From Peromyscus leucopus (taxonomy: Eukaryota; Chordata; Mammalia; Rodentia; Cricetidae), in the NCBI RefSeq assembly GCF_004664715.2, contig NC_051068.1, positions 51,749,453-51,813,452 of the forward strand: DNA of 64,000 bases, given 5' to 3'. The notes beneath the pieces are model-generated. The model was not told where the DNA came from. It worked only from the letters and a program-made list of their open reading frames with translations, and made no database searches. Positions 49,401 to 59,513 of this stretch are shown piece after piece; position 1 is the stretch's first letter, and each line of letters starts with the position of its first letter. A program made the translations under genes and the position numbers.

Positions 49401-50099
49401 GTTAACTATCTTCTGTTTGTGGAAAAAGTATTCCTATTTAGGACATAATTTATGAAGTTTCTTCACTTTAAAGATTGCTATGAATTAAGATCATATTAGT
49501 CACTAAATGAATACAACATATATTAAGACTAGTTACATTACTGTTTATTTATTTTGAAAGCTGAATCAATCACCAATAAGAAAGATAATAATCATGTGGA
49601 AAATGGACTTTATTTCATCCCTCAATATATAGGCAATTCAGAAAAACTTTGTCTTGACTTTAGCATCATGTGAGTCATTGACATGATGTGATAATAATGA
49701 GTGATTTGGAAGGAAACAGTATTCTTGCTGAAGATTACAGATATAACTATCAAGAATTATTTAAAATATTTCTCGTTGTTTTTATTGGTTGGCTGTTCAT
49801 TATGTTTTAGTAAATAGGATTTTCTGGAAAATAATTATGCTAGGGATATGTCTAAGTAAATTCTGGATAGAGAAAAGATATTTAACACAGATATTAATAG
49901 AGCAGTAGTTAAAATCAAGAGCTGATACTGCTATGGGCATTGTGAAATTGCTACTGCCTATTGAGGAGTGTTAGAATAGTTTAAGCCTGGATCAAGAGCA
50001 GGCAACCATGGCTAAATGGGTATCTAGACTCTGGTGGGCTTCATATCCTATAACGAACAAAACAAATACTTTTCTCCTTTATTAAACATAGATTCTTTT
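49401..50099. other. AT-rich interval
   Basis: No recognised element. Part may still be provirus. Confidence 0.35.
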
Positions 50100-51100
50100 T
50101 CTTAAACAGCATGATCTTAATATAATTTCCCCTCCTTTTACTCTGCCCAGTTCCTCTCCACCTCCCATCCTATCTGGGTCCACTCACTTTCTTTCTCTCA
50201 TTAAAAAAGAAGAGACTTCTAAAAGATAACAACATAGTATAACAAAATGAAATATCGTAAGACAAAATAAAAATCATCACATTAAAGTTGGACAACACAA
50301 GCCAACAGAAAAATAAAAGAGCCTCAAGAGAAGGCACAAGAATCAGAGACCCACTTATTCATATTTTCAGGAGTCCCATAAAAGCATAGAAGTACTAAAA
50401 TGACATCTAATGTATATATGTAGAGGGTAGTGTACAGACCTGAGTAGGCTCTGTGATGCTGCTTTAGTCTCAGTAAGTTCATATGAGATTTGCTCTGTTC
50501 TTTTAGAAGGCCTTGTTCTTCTGGAGTCCTACATCCTCTCTTACTCCCCCAATCAGTCTGCCTTCTCTTCTGTGGGGCTCTCTGAGGTCTGGGGGGAGGG
50601 AGTTGAAATATCTCACTTAGAACTGTGTGTTCCAAAGTCTCTTTCTCTCTGTGTAATATATTGCTGTGGGTCTCTTACTTGTTCTCAATGCTGCAGGAAG
50701 AATTCTCTCTGATGATGGCTGAATAAGGAAACTATCTAAGAGCATAATAAAATGTCATTAGGAGTCCTTTTATTGCTTTTTTAGACCAGTGATATCTGGT
50801 TTTACCTTAGGAATCTAGGTTTCCTAGTCTCTAGTCTTGGTCACTCAAGCAATGTTGGGTATAGAGTCCATCATGTGGAGTGGGCCTTAATTCAAACCAG
50901 ACATCAGTTATTCACTCCCACAAGGTTTGTGCCACCATTATCCTAGGATATTTCACAAGCAGGACAGATTGTAGATCGATGTTTTTGTGGTTGGTTTGGT
51001 GTTTATATTTATTTTTTGGAAGCCTGCAGAGTACCTTTCTGTGTCAAAGTCACCAGAACATGGGGACAAATCAAATTCTTATTATGGCAAACATTGGTAT
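50100..51100 (-). mobile_element. Lx-type L1 3' UTR
   Basis: Antisense and in order: 'ctcattaaaaaagaagagac', 'acaagccaacagaaaa', 'agaaggcacaagaatcagag', 'acttattcatattttcagg', 'gaaggccttgttcttctgg', and near 51000 'gcctgcagagtacctttctg'. It is a long, 5'-truncated copy. Confidence 0.8.
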
Positions 51101-51289
51101 TCTAGATGACAATGTAGCTCAAATAAACAGAAAACTTTCACAATAATAGAATGGAACTCAGAATTTCATCTTGAATAGATGTATCTACTGCAACAAACTG
51201 AGCAAAAAAATAATGGAAACATAATTTCTTTAGAACTCAATAGAATATAACCTGAGAACTGTTCAAAATGCTTCTTTGTTTCAGAATAT

Positions 51290-51567
51290 GTACATCATCC
51301 TCACCATCTTCCCCATACTATGTGACAGGAAACATCATAGAAGAAGCATGTGAAAAAATGGTAGGAGGTATGACTGAAAGAACTGTTGGGAAATGATGCA
51401 CTCTGGATATGCCATGGCTATTGCTCATATTGACAGCACAAATTGGACTCAATATGCTAATAAAACCTTAAATTAAAATTAAAAATAAATATCAAACACT
51501 GGAGGATGTGAAGTTGGGAGGTAAATGTGTTAGAAGAATCCTGGAAGAATTGGAAAAGGGAAATCAG

Positions 51568-51568
<1 letters not shown>
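51290..51568 (+). mobile_element. L1 3' UTR fragment
   Basis: 'gacagcacaaattggactca' followed by A-rich sequence, then 'ggatgtgaagttgggagg' and 'gaatcctggaagaattgg', a rodent L1 3' UTR order. It runs into the (TG)n tract. Confidence 0.65.

Positions 51569-51569
<1 letters not shown>

Positions 51570-51617
<48 letters not shown>
51570..51617. repeat. (TG)n microsatellite
   Basis: About 48 bp of pure TG. A short (AG)n lies at 51658-51673. Confidence 0.95.
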
Positions 51618-51620
<3 letters not shown>

Positions 51621-51674
51621 CACATACCCACATATATTATATATAACATATGCATATGAGAGAGAGAGAGAGAT

Positions 51675-51977
51675 GTGTAGCGGAGTCTGTTTGAGGGGCC
51701 CCTGGCAGTGTGATCAGGATCTATCCTGGTGCATGAGCTGGCTTTCTGGATCCCATTATCTGTGGTTGGACACTTTGCTCACTCTTGATTCAGCGGGGAA
51801 GGGCTTGGTCCTGCCTCAACTGAATGTACCTGGCTTAGCAGTCTGCACATGGGAGAATTTACCCTTTTGGAGTAGAGGATGAGGGGTGGGTCAAGGAGGG
51901 AAGGCAGGGGTGTGTGTGAGAGGAAGGAGAGATGAGAGGGGGATCTGTGGTTGGTATGTAAAATGAATTTAAAAAAT

Positions 51978-51980
<3 letters not shown>
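51675..51980 (+). mobile_element. L1 3' end
   Basis: 'gtctgtttgaggggcccctg', 'gggcttggtcctgcctcaac', 'tgtaccta/ctggct' and the G-rich block to 'ggatctgtggttggtatgta'. Same 3' UTR as at 1191 and 42204. Confidence 0.85.

Positions 51981-52025
<45 letters not shown>
51981..52025. repeat. (AT)n microsatellite
   Basis: About 43 bp of AT following the L1 A-rich tail. Confidence 0.95.
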
Positions 52026-52031
<6 letters not shown>

Positions 52032-52468
52032 GACATACACTACATAATATTATGTTATATATTATATGGCATGGATATGTTATATAATATGTATTGATCA
52101 TTATCTATTATGTATGTATACATATATATCAAAATTCAAAGAATATATTAAAATATTATTTTCAAAAAGAACTTTCTCTAAAGAACATTTACTACTACAA
52201 ACTGAGTTATGAAACACATAGATGTATTTTTTTAATGAGACAATTTTTTCTTTAAAATATATTTACCCTTGGATATTACTAAAACATGAAGTTTTAAGTC
52301 ACAATGTATTCGTTCTTAAAGTTATCTTCTAATATTTTGTTTTACTATAAATAGCCTTTATGTTTTGTTTTGGTGACAAGTCGTCACTCTGTTGCCCAGG
52401 CTTGACTGTCTTTCACTATTAAATATTGTGTATTTTAATAATTACTGAGCTTCATTTTATTCTACTAA
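52026..52468. other. AT-rich interval
   Basis: Near 52385-52410 a short string ('cactctgttgcccaggc') resembles antisense 7SL/B1-type sequence. It is too short to call. Confidence 0.4.
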
Positions 52469-52474
52469 CATATT

Positions 52475-52953
52475 TGTGGTGAAGTTGTGTTCCTCAAAAT
52501 GTTGTGCACCCTAATAAACTTATCTAGGGTCAGAGAACAGAACAACCACTAGATACAGAGGCCATAAAATGGTGGCACACATGCCTTTAATCCTAGCATT
52601 CCAGAGGCAGAAATCTGTCTGGATCTCTGTGAGTTCAAGGCCACACTGGAAACATCCAAGCAAGGTGACACACGCCTTAATCCCAGGAAGTGATGGCAGG
52701 AAGCAGAAAGTTATATAAGGTGTGAAAAGTAGGAACTAGACTGGGTTAAGATTTTAGGCTTTTGAGCAGCAGTTCAGATGAGATCTATTTGGATGAGGAT
52801 ACAAAGTCTTTCAGTTTGAGGAAACAGAATCAGCTGAGGAATTGGCAAGGTGAGGTGGCTGTGGCTTGTTCTGCTTCTCTGATCTTCCTGAGTTCACCCC
52901 AATACCTGCCCCAGGTGGTTTTATTAATAAGGCCTTTTAAGATTTGTGCTACA
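52475..52953 (+). mobile_element. Solo LTR, family C, copy 2
   Basis: Same layout as 31783-32294: 'tgtggtgaagttgtgttcc', 'ctaataaacttatct', the two B1-like modules (52570-52700), 'gtggcttgttctg', and the end 'gatttgtgctaca'. The hexamers CATATT (52469-52474) and GATATT (52954-52959) differ by one base, a slightly decayed duplication. Confidence 0.9.
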
Positions 52954-52959
52954 GATATT

Positions 52960-54123
52960 CAATAAAATATTTTAATATTATGTTATTTAGTGTACTTCTA
53001 AAAAGAACTTCCAAAAATGTTACCTAAACATATTCATTTTATTATTAACCCATTGTCATTTTTCTTATTTAAATTTAGGTACACTTAACCTGCCACCTGT
53101 TTTCAAGTTACTAAATTAAGCACGTTTATTTGATCTCTTAAATGATGCCCAATATGACTGATAATATAGTCAGCATTTGGTAATCAAATAATTTCTCTCT
53201 TTAGAAATACTACTTATGATACATATGGTTTTAACATTGGCTTCCTAAAATGTACACTTAAAATAATATATTTCGGTTTCTTCTATTTTTTTCTATTAAA
53301 AATTATGTAGTTGGCACTCTGCCTAATTGCCTCCCATTAAATGATTCTCTTAAAAAGTGTAGAAATTCAACAATGGTAATTAGTGTGAAGTGATCCATTA
53401 GCAGTGTTTCTGAGTGTTTCTCCTCCATAAATCTTTTCACCTCATAATTAGGAGAGAGAGCAGATAAAAAAAAAACAAAGTAAATCTGCAGAACACGGTT
53501 CTTGATAAAATAATATAAAAATGCAGTTATTTTCAGTGTTTAAAGGCAAACTTCTCATGGCATTTCCCTCAAGGAAAATTGCAATGCAACCAAACCCTTA
53601 ATTTTGACATCTTTTCTCTATTTTACCTCCCTTCTCTTCCTTTCATTCCTCTTGTTATAAAACTGTATTCCTTTGAAGGGTTGAAGGAATGTCTATTCAC
53701 TATGAATAAGGAACTCATAACACACTAAGTAAGGATTCCAATCAAAGTCCAAATAAGTGAAATATGAGGTTTGGAAGTTATTGAGAAGAATTGTTGAAGG
53801 TTTACCTTGAGGAGCACAAATGACTCAGACAGCTGCATTGACAATAGCTCACCAAAGCATGGGTGACAGGACAGGAAAGACAGGAAACAGAAACAAATTG
53901 CATAGCCAGAGAATGTTCAACTGGTTAGTGTGTCCTTTCTGGTAGATAGTTGTTCTAAGCCTCTTCCAAATAGCCCTCACTTTGCAGAGAATTTTCTAGC
54001 TCATATTGTGTGTATTTTTCAGCCATCCCTACTTATCAATTATGCTTGGAGAGTAAAGGGCCTCGAGTGTCTGGCCAGTTACAGGGATCTGCATGAAACC
54101 TTCGTGTTGCTTGCTTCCTGTGT
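52960..54123. other. Single-copy DNA
   Basis: No recognised element. 53290-53560 is a candidate conserved non-coding element (see findings). Confidence 0.4.
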
Positions 54124-54138
54124 TACATGAGCTTTCTT

Positions 54139-54756
54139 TTTTTTTTTTCTTTCTTTTATTTTACAATACCATTCAGTTGTACATAACAGCCACAGATTCC
54201 CTTGTTCTCCCCCTTCCTGTCCCCCTCCCCTTCCCCCAGCCCACCCCCCATTCCCACCTCCTTCAGGGCAAAGCCTCCCCGAGGATTGAGATCTACCTGG
54301 TAGACTCAGTCCAGGCAGGTCCAGACCCCTCCTCCCAGATTGAGCCAAGCATCCCTGCATAAGTCCCAGGTTTCAAACAGCTAACTCATGCAATGAGCCC
54401 AGGACCTGGTACCACTTCCTAGATGCCTCCCAAAGAGATCAAGCCAATCAACTAACTGTCTCACCTATTCAGAGGGCCTGGTCCAGTTGGGAGCCCTTCA
54501 GTCTTTGGTTCATAGTTCATGTGTTTCCATTCGTTTGGCTATTTGTCCCTGTGCTTTATCCAAACTTGGTTTCAACAATTCTTACTCATATAAACCCTCC
54601 TCTTTCTTGCTAATTAGACTCCTGGTGCTCCACCCGGGGCCTAGCCATGGATGTCTGCATTCAGATTCCTCAGTCCTTGGATGGGGTTTCTGGCACAACT
54701 ATTAGGGTGTTTGGCCATCCAATCACCGTTAAAGGCTAAGCTCACAACCAAAAATA
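54139..54756 (-). mobile_element. 5'-truncated L1 3' end with target-site duplication
   Basis: Antisense: a T-rich tail, then 'ccattcagttgtacataac', a C-rich block (54200-54260) that is the G-rich 3' UTR tract, and 'tggttcatagttcatgtgtt'. The 15-mer TACATGAGCTTTCTT flanks it (54124-54138 and 54757-54771). Confidence 0.93.
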
Positions 54757-54771
54757 TACATGAGCTTTCTT

Positions 54772-55608
54772 AATGATGGAATGTTTCACCTCATCTTATG
54801 GCATCCCGTATCTTAAGGAGCTTCTTTGAAGAGTGGACCATTTTACCTGCCTTTAGATATGCTGCATATTAATAAAGGATTTTCCCAACACAATGGGTTT
54901 CTCTTGGAGGAAATTGTTATACAATATCCCCCCCACCTCTGTGTGTGTGTGTCTGTCTGTCTGTATAACATAGACACACAATAAAAGGTCATTTGATTTA
55001 GGTTATTTAAAAAAAAAAAAACATTTAAACACCACTTTCAAATTCTTTACTCTCAAGGTATTTTAAATACTAGAAGCTATCCAAAGTATAATTTGCTCAC
55101 ATGGTAAATTTGAGGATACAAACTAATATAATCTATACCAATTCCCATTTTAGAGGCTGTTGATGAAAATTCCTAATGATTATCATGAATATTCAGGAAT
55201 TTGATAGTTTCATTCCTCCAGCAAGGTTCCTACATTAGGTATAGTAGAAATACAGGACCTTTCTGGAACTTTTACAGGAAAATCAAAGTGATAAAGCTCT
55301 CCTCTGACCAAATTAGCCTAAGACTTTGCGTCTTTACTAAATGTGGGAATTCTGAAGAAAAAAATGTATTTTATTTTGATAAATGGTAAATGGTTGCCTC
55401 TACATTTGCTTTTTACAAAGGCCAATGAAGTCAAATACAGGAAAGGGAGCTTAAGAAAGAAAATTCCCAGGATGTTCCTTATGAAAGTCTTTTTTTAATG
55501 TTGAATTTGAGTGTCGTATTGGATAAAAGATGTAAGTTAAGAATTAAGAACACAGAGATAAATTAAATCTCTAAGAGGAAGAGTAAATAAAATGTTCACA
55601 ATAAAATT
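54772..55608. other. AT-rich interval
   Basis: Small (TCTG)n at 54951-54964 and an A run at 55009-55020. Nothing else recognised. Confidence 0.4.
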
Positions 55609-55616
55609 AAAAGCTC

Positions 55617-55804
55617 AGCAGGGAAAGGGGCTTGGACCTGCCTCTACTGAATGCACCAGGCTCTGCTGCTCCCCAAGAAGACTTACCTCTTGGAGGAGGG
55701 AGTGGAGGGTACCTTGGGGGAGGGTAGGCTGGAGGGGAAAAAGGAGGAAAAGGGGATTTGTGACTGGTATGTAAAATGAATAAAAATTTTCTTCTTAAAC
55801 AACA
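55617..55804 (+). mobile_element. Very short L1 3' end with target-site duplication
   Basis: 'gggcttggacctgcctctac', a G-rich tract, 'gactggtatgtaaaatgaat', then an A-rich tail. AAAAGCTC flanks it (55609-55616 and 55805-55812). Confidence 0.9.
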
Positions 55805-55879
55805 AAAAGCTCTATATAATCCCTAATTTTATCATCAAATTTTATAGAATATAGAATATTTCTTTAGAGTTAATTATCT

Positions 55880-56049
55880 GGTTTTTTTTTTTTTTTTTTT
55901 TTGGTTTTTCGAGACAGGGTTTCTCTGTGTAGCTTTGTGCCTTTCCTGGGACTCACTTGGTAGCCCAGGCTGGCCTCGAACTCACAGAGATCCGCCTGTC
56001 TCTGCCTCCCGAGTGATGGAATTAAAGGTGTGCGCCACCACCGCCCGGC
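55880..56049 (-). mobile_element. B1 SINE with target-site duplication
   Basis: Antisense B1 with a T20-type tail, 'gagacagggtttctctgtg' and 'gcgccaccaccgcccggc'. TTAATTATCT flanks it (55870-55879 and 56050-56059). Confidence 0.97.
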
Positions 56050-56131
56050 TTAATTATCTTTTATGGGTTACTGCAGAAAATTTTATACTTAAGACCCTCT
56101 TTTATAATCATTGTTAGTTATTTAGCTGCGT

Positions 56132-56491
56132 TGTGTTCTTACCCTGCAAGGAAGTGTCACGAAACATGACAGAATCCGCTTATAAGAGTTTATTAGAGAT
56201 AAAGGGATAGAGAGTGCAGGCCTGTGGGAGAGACACGTGAGTGGGGAAGAGGAAGAGGAGAAGAGGGCCGGGAATATGGCGCTCCGCTTTAAAAACCGGC
56301 TGGGGGCGTGGCCAGGTCACGTCACTACTCCACGCACGTGCGTAGATCACATGGTCACGTTGCACGCTTACGTAGCCATGTAACGTCATGGATTCTGGTC
56401 ACGCGAGATGCCTTGGCCAGAACTTGCTAGGCGGAAGTGTCCGCCTGGTAAATGCGACCGTTGGGGGGGGAGGCGTGTTGTGAACCCTTCA
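56132..56491 (-). mobile_element. CpG-rich LTR (family F), promoter-like
   Basis: On the minus strand it has retroviral LTR order: a GC-rich U3 dense in CpG, a TTTTTAAA TATA-like box (56295-56288), AATAAA (56194-56189), then a short U5 ending near 'ccttgcagggtaagaacac'. U3 contains CACGTG at 56234-56239 and 56335-56340, the latter inside the palindrome cgcacgtgcg, and several ACGTCA/TGACGT CRE-like half-sites (56316-56324 and 56383-56388). The left edge is uncertain by about 10 bp. No target-site duplication was resolved. A host CpG-island promoter is the alternative, but the TATA to poly-A spacing favours an LTR. Confidence 0.7.
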
Positions 56492-56639
56492 ATCATCCCA
56501 TTTGAAAGCAAAATATTTGAAGTAATTTTATTTGACTTAAATTCCAACATAGAGTATGTGTATTTACAAATGAGCATCTTGTACAAAGGTAAGCAACATA
56601 TATTATTCATTACTAAAATAAGGTTTTATTTCTTTTTGT

Positions 56640-56860
56640 GTTTGTATGTGTGTATGGTCACATGTATCAGTGCACATCTGTGAAGGTGTTTATGCACTTA
56701 TGTGAGTGTGAAGGAGAGGACAGTTCCAGTTCTCATCGCTGAGCTGTTATTCACCTAGTTTTGGGGACAGAATTTTTATTGGCCTGGAGCTAAGTTACCT
56801 GGCCTTGCAGTGAGTCCCAGGAATCTGCCTCTTGCCTGAATCTGAGATTGCAAGCTAGTG
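56640..56860 (-). mobile_element. Degenerate rodent SINE-like repeat
   Basis: Tgtgtg-rich lead, then 'ttggcctggagctaagttac', 'agtgagtcccaggaatctgc' and 'attgcaagctagtg', the order of a common rodent repeat with B-type ends. Family unassigned. Confidence 0.45.
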
Positions 56861-57111
56861 TTAGATTTTTGTTTTGTTTTCATATATATATTGGTGATCA
56901 AATTTTTTTCTAATTCTGTAGGGTTTGATTTTCATTTATGCAAAGTCCTTTAAAATGATGTTATGTTATATTGAATAAGCTAAGATTTAGTATAAAGAGT
57001 CTTTTTTCTAGATGTTTGAAAAATTTGTTTTTTCTAGACTACAATTTGGCATTATGAAATTAAAATTGATAGTTAAAATGATGAATTTACATTCGACTTA
57101 TTAAAATGTTA

Positions 57112-57190
57112 AAAAGAGTGAGTGATCTTGAAGAGGGCCCAGGTTTGGTACTCAGCACACACGTCAGGTGGCTCATAATTGCCTATAACT
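57112..57190 (+). mobile_element. B2/B3-type SINE fragment
   Basis: 'gggcccaggtttggtactca' corresponds to the SINE B-box region, followed by 'gtggctcataattgcc' and 'ctctagtaca'. Confidence 0.6.
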
Positions 57191-57649
57191 CTAGTACAGA
57201 CACACAATCAAAAGTTTTTGAAATACATTTTTATATTTTTCTTTTATTTTTTAGATTATAATTACTTCATTTCTCCCTTCCCTTTCTCCATTCCAAACCT
57301 TCCCAAATAAAATAATCAGTGCCTCCCTGTTTACCTTTTTCCAATTCATGGCCTCTCTTTTTAAAAATGTTTTTATATGCAGGTATGTACACACATATAT
57401 GTTCTTAAATACAACATGATTAGTATGAATAATGTTAGTTGTATTTTATTTTTCAGGGCTTAAACAACAATGCATGTGATGAACTAAAATGCCATGAATG
57501 AATTAATATAATTAATTGTAAATGGATGCAAGAAAGAGCACTGTTCTCCACAATGAATATTGAGGTATGTACTGAATATATGTCACATAGGCCAAAGGGT
57601 CTTAAAATATATTCATAAGCATTCTACTGTTATCACAAAATGTTTTCTT

Positions 57650-57808
57650 AGCCGGGCGGTGGTGGCGCACGCCTTTAATCCCAGCACTCGGGAGGCAGAG
57701 CCAGGAGGATCTCTGTGAGTTCAAGGCCAGCCTGGGCTACCAAGTGAGTTCCAGGAAAGGCGCAAAGCTACGCAGAGAAACCCTGTCTCGAAACCCCCCC
57801 CCCAAAAA
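57650..57808 (+). mobile_element. B1 SINE, young, with target-site duplication
   Basis: Near-consensus B1 starting 'gccgggcggtggtggcgca', with 'ggaaaggcgcaaagctac' and a C-run before the A tail. AAAATGTTTTCTT flanks it (57637-57649 and 57809-57821). Confidence 0.97.
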
Positions 57809-57821
57809 AAAATGTTTTCTT

Positions 57822-58194
57822 GGTATGAAAATATAAGATATTTGAGAAAGTATTCAGGCATGTTATATACATGAAAACCTATAAATAAAATGTGAACAGT
57901 TATATATTCTTAAAAGTATGTATAGAATTTTGTAAATGCTTAGATCTTTGTTAGCACATCTGCGTGTACAACAAAGCAAAAGGAAATGCCAGGTACTAAT
58001 TGTGAACATCTACATTGCCTGAAGACATGACAACTCCTAGCTCTCACAGATCTGTAATTTTGGGTATATTTGATCAATGCCTTTCATCTATTTATTTGAA
58101 GAGTGCTATTTCAGGATGGAGCATGAGTTTGATCTAAGAAGCTAAATATATTTTATAGCATTATCAATTCTAATTAAAGCCAATGATATTTGAC
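57822..58194. other. AT-rich interval
   Basis: Nothing recognised. Confidence 0.4.
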
Positions 58195-58830
58195 ATGTTG
58201 TCTTTACTCTTTATCAGCAGCAAGAACAAAAAAAAAATGACAAATCAAAAGGAATGTTACCCTTACTCTGCTTCTGTACCAGCATGAGCTGTCATTTGTT
58301 TTATTGATCTTAGCAATTCTGGTGGGTGTAAATGAAATCTCAAAATAGTTTTGATTTACATTTTCCTGATGACTAATGGTGGCAAACATTTCTTTAAGTA
58401 TTTCTCAGGCATTTAAGATTACTCTTTTGAGAATTCTCTGTTTAGATCTATACCCAGATTTTTAATTGCATTATTTGTTTCCTTGATGTTCACTATATAT
58501 TTCAGATATTAGCACTCTCATATGTGTTGTTATTTTTTTAAAAAAAATCCCATTTTGTAGGCTGCCTCTCTGTCTGAATGATGCTGTCTTTTCCCATATA
58601 GAAGCTTTAGTGTCATAAGGTCTTACTTGTTAATTGTTGATCTTAGTGCCTGCACTAATGATGTTCTGTTCAGGAAAACTTTTTGGGTGCCAATGAGTTC
58701 AAGGTTATTCCCCACTTTCACTTCTACCAAATTCAGTGTATCAGGTTTTGTGTTGAGGATTTATTTCCATTTTGAGTTGAGTTTTGTGTAGAGTGATGAG
58801 TATGGATCTAAAATAGGCTCTTCAATGCAT
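58195..58830 (-). mobile_element. Diverged L1 ORF2 C-terminal fragment
   Basis: Antisense ORF2: 'tgagaattctctgtttagat', 'tttaattgcattatttgttt', 'tcacttctaccaaattcagt' and 'ccattttgagttgagttttg'. On the minus strand 58389-58204 stays open for 61 codons, including 'PTRIAKI', a remnant of the ORF2 C-terminal domain. No functional protein. Confidence 0.8.
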
Positions 58831-58916
58831 TTTTGCAACAGAATGGAAAAAATTACATATTCTTACTGCAGAGGGCATCTCTTTTTGTTAGGACTGACCA
58901 TAACAGAGCCAGTAGT

Positions 58917-58953
58917 TTGTTTGGTTTGGTTTGGTTTGGTTTGGTTTTGGTTT
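58917..58953. repeat. (TTTGG)n pentanucleotide
   Basis: About six tandem ttggt/tttgg units ending in a T run. Confidence 0.9.
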
Positions 58954-58959
58954 TTTTCC

Positions 58960-59513
58960 AGGGGCCAGTTTGCTAAGACCTCTTCCCCATTTTATCCCAT
59001 CATCCTATATTGACTTAAATCAGACCCACAGGAAGTACATCCAGTCTGGTAGCCAATCAGGGTCCTAACCAGCCACAAGCAGGAAGTGTTCTTGCTGTTT
59101 TCAGTCAAACAGACCCCAGACACTGCCACCACAGTTGGTAACCAGATTTCCTGAGCTAATTATAATCGATTCCCATATCAGGAAGAGTCTATACCCGAGG
59201 AGAGAGGTGGCTCAGTGGTTAAGGGGGCTGGCTGATGTTCCATAGGACCTGAGTTCAATTCTCAGGCTGTCTGGTGTCTGGTCAAAATATGCTAAAAAAA
59301 AAAAGTCTTCAAAATATGCTTAACAACAGCTGGAATTCCCCTAAACCTGCTTAAAAGCAGCCTGCAAGCTTCTTTTAGAGTTGCCATTTGGCATTTTGTC
59401 AAATGATTTGACCCCAGCATGCTGGAATTTTTTATTAAATACTCTTACTGATTGCATTTGTGACTATGTGACGGGTGGTCTTTGGTGGGACTTCTTGCAG
59501 ACCCTAACACTTA
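58960..59513 (+). mobile_element. Probable LTR interrupted by a B2 SINE
   Basis: The 3' part has LTR layout: a TATA-like 'cttaaaagcagcc' (about 59350), a poly-A signal ATTAAA (59434-59439) and a U5-like end 'cttcttgcagaccctaaca' at 59513. The upstream part contains 'tagccaatcagggtcc', a CCAAT-type promoter element. The start is uncertain and I found no target-site duplication. Confidence 0.5.
59198..59285 (+). mobile_element. B2-type SINE, 3'-truncated
   Basis: 'agaggtggctcagtggttaa' (A box) and 'ggacctgagttcaattctc' (B box) are clear, followed by little B2 tail. The tRNA similarity is that of a SINE, not of a functional tRNA. Confidence 0.8.

Noticed and set aside
51508..51882. 124-codon frame
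   Set aside because: Composed of L1 3' UTR, a (TG)n tract and another L1 3' UTR.
52385..52410. Alu-like sequence
   Set aside because: Only about 20 bases resemble antisense 7SL-derived sequence. This is too short, and primate Alu is not expected with rodent repeats.
56132..56491. Host CpG-island promoter of a gene
   Set aside because: TATA-like box, poly-A signal and U5-like end in LTR spacing, and no gene downstream on the minus strand. I kept the LTR call but list the alternative.
59198..59285. tRNA gene (A- and B-box-like sequence)
   Set aside because: Sequence is a B2 SINE head with no complete cloverleaf and a SINE-type continuation.
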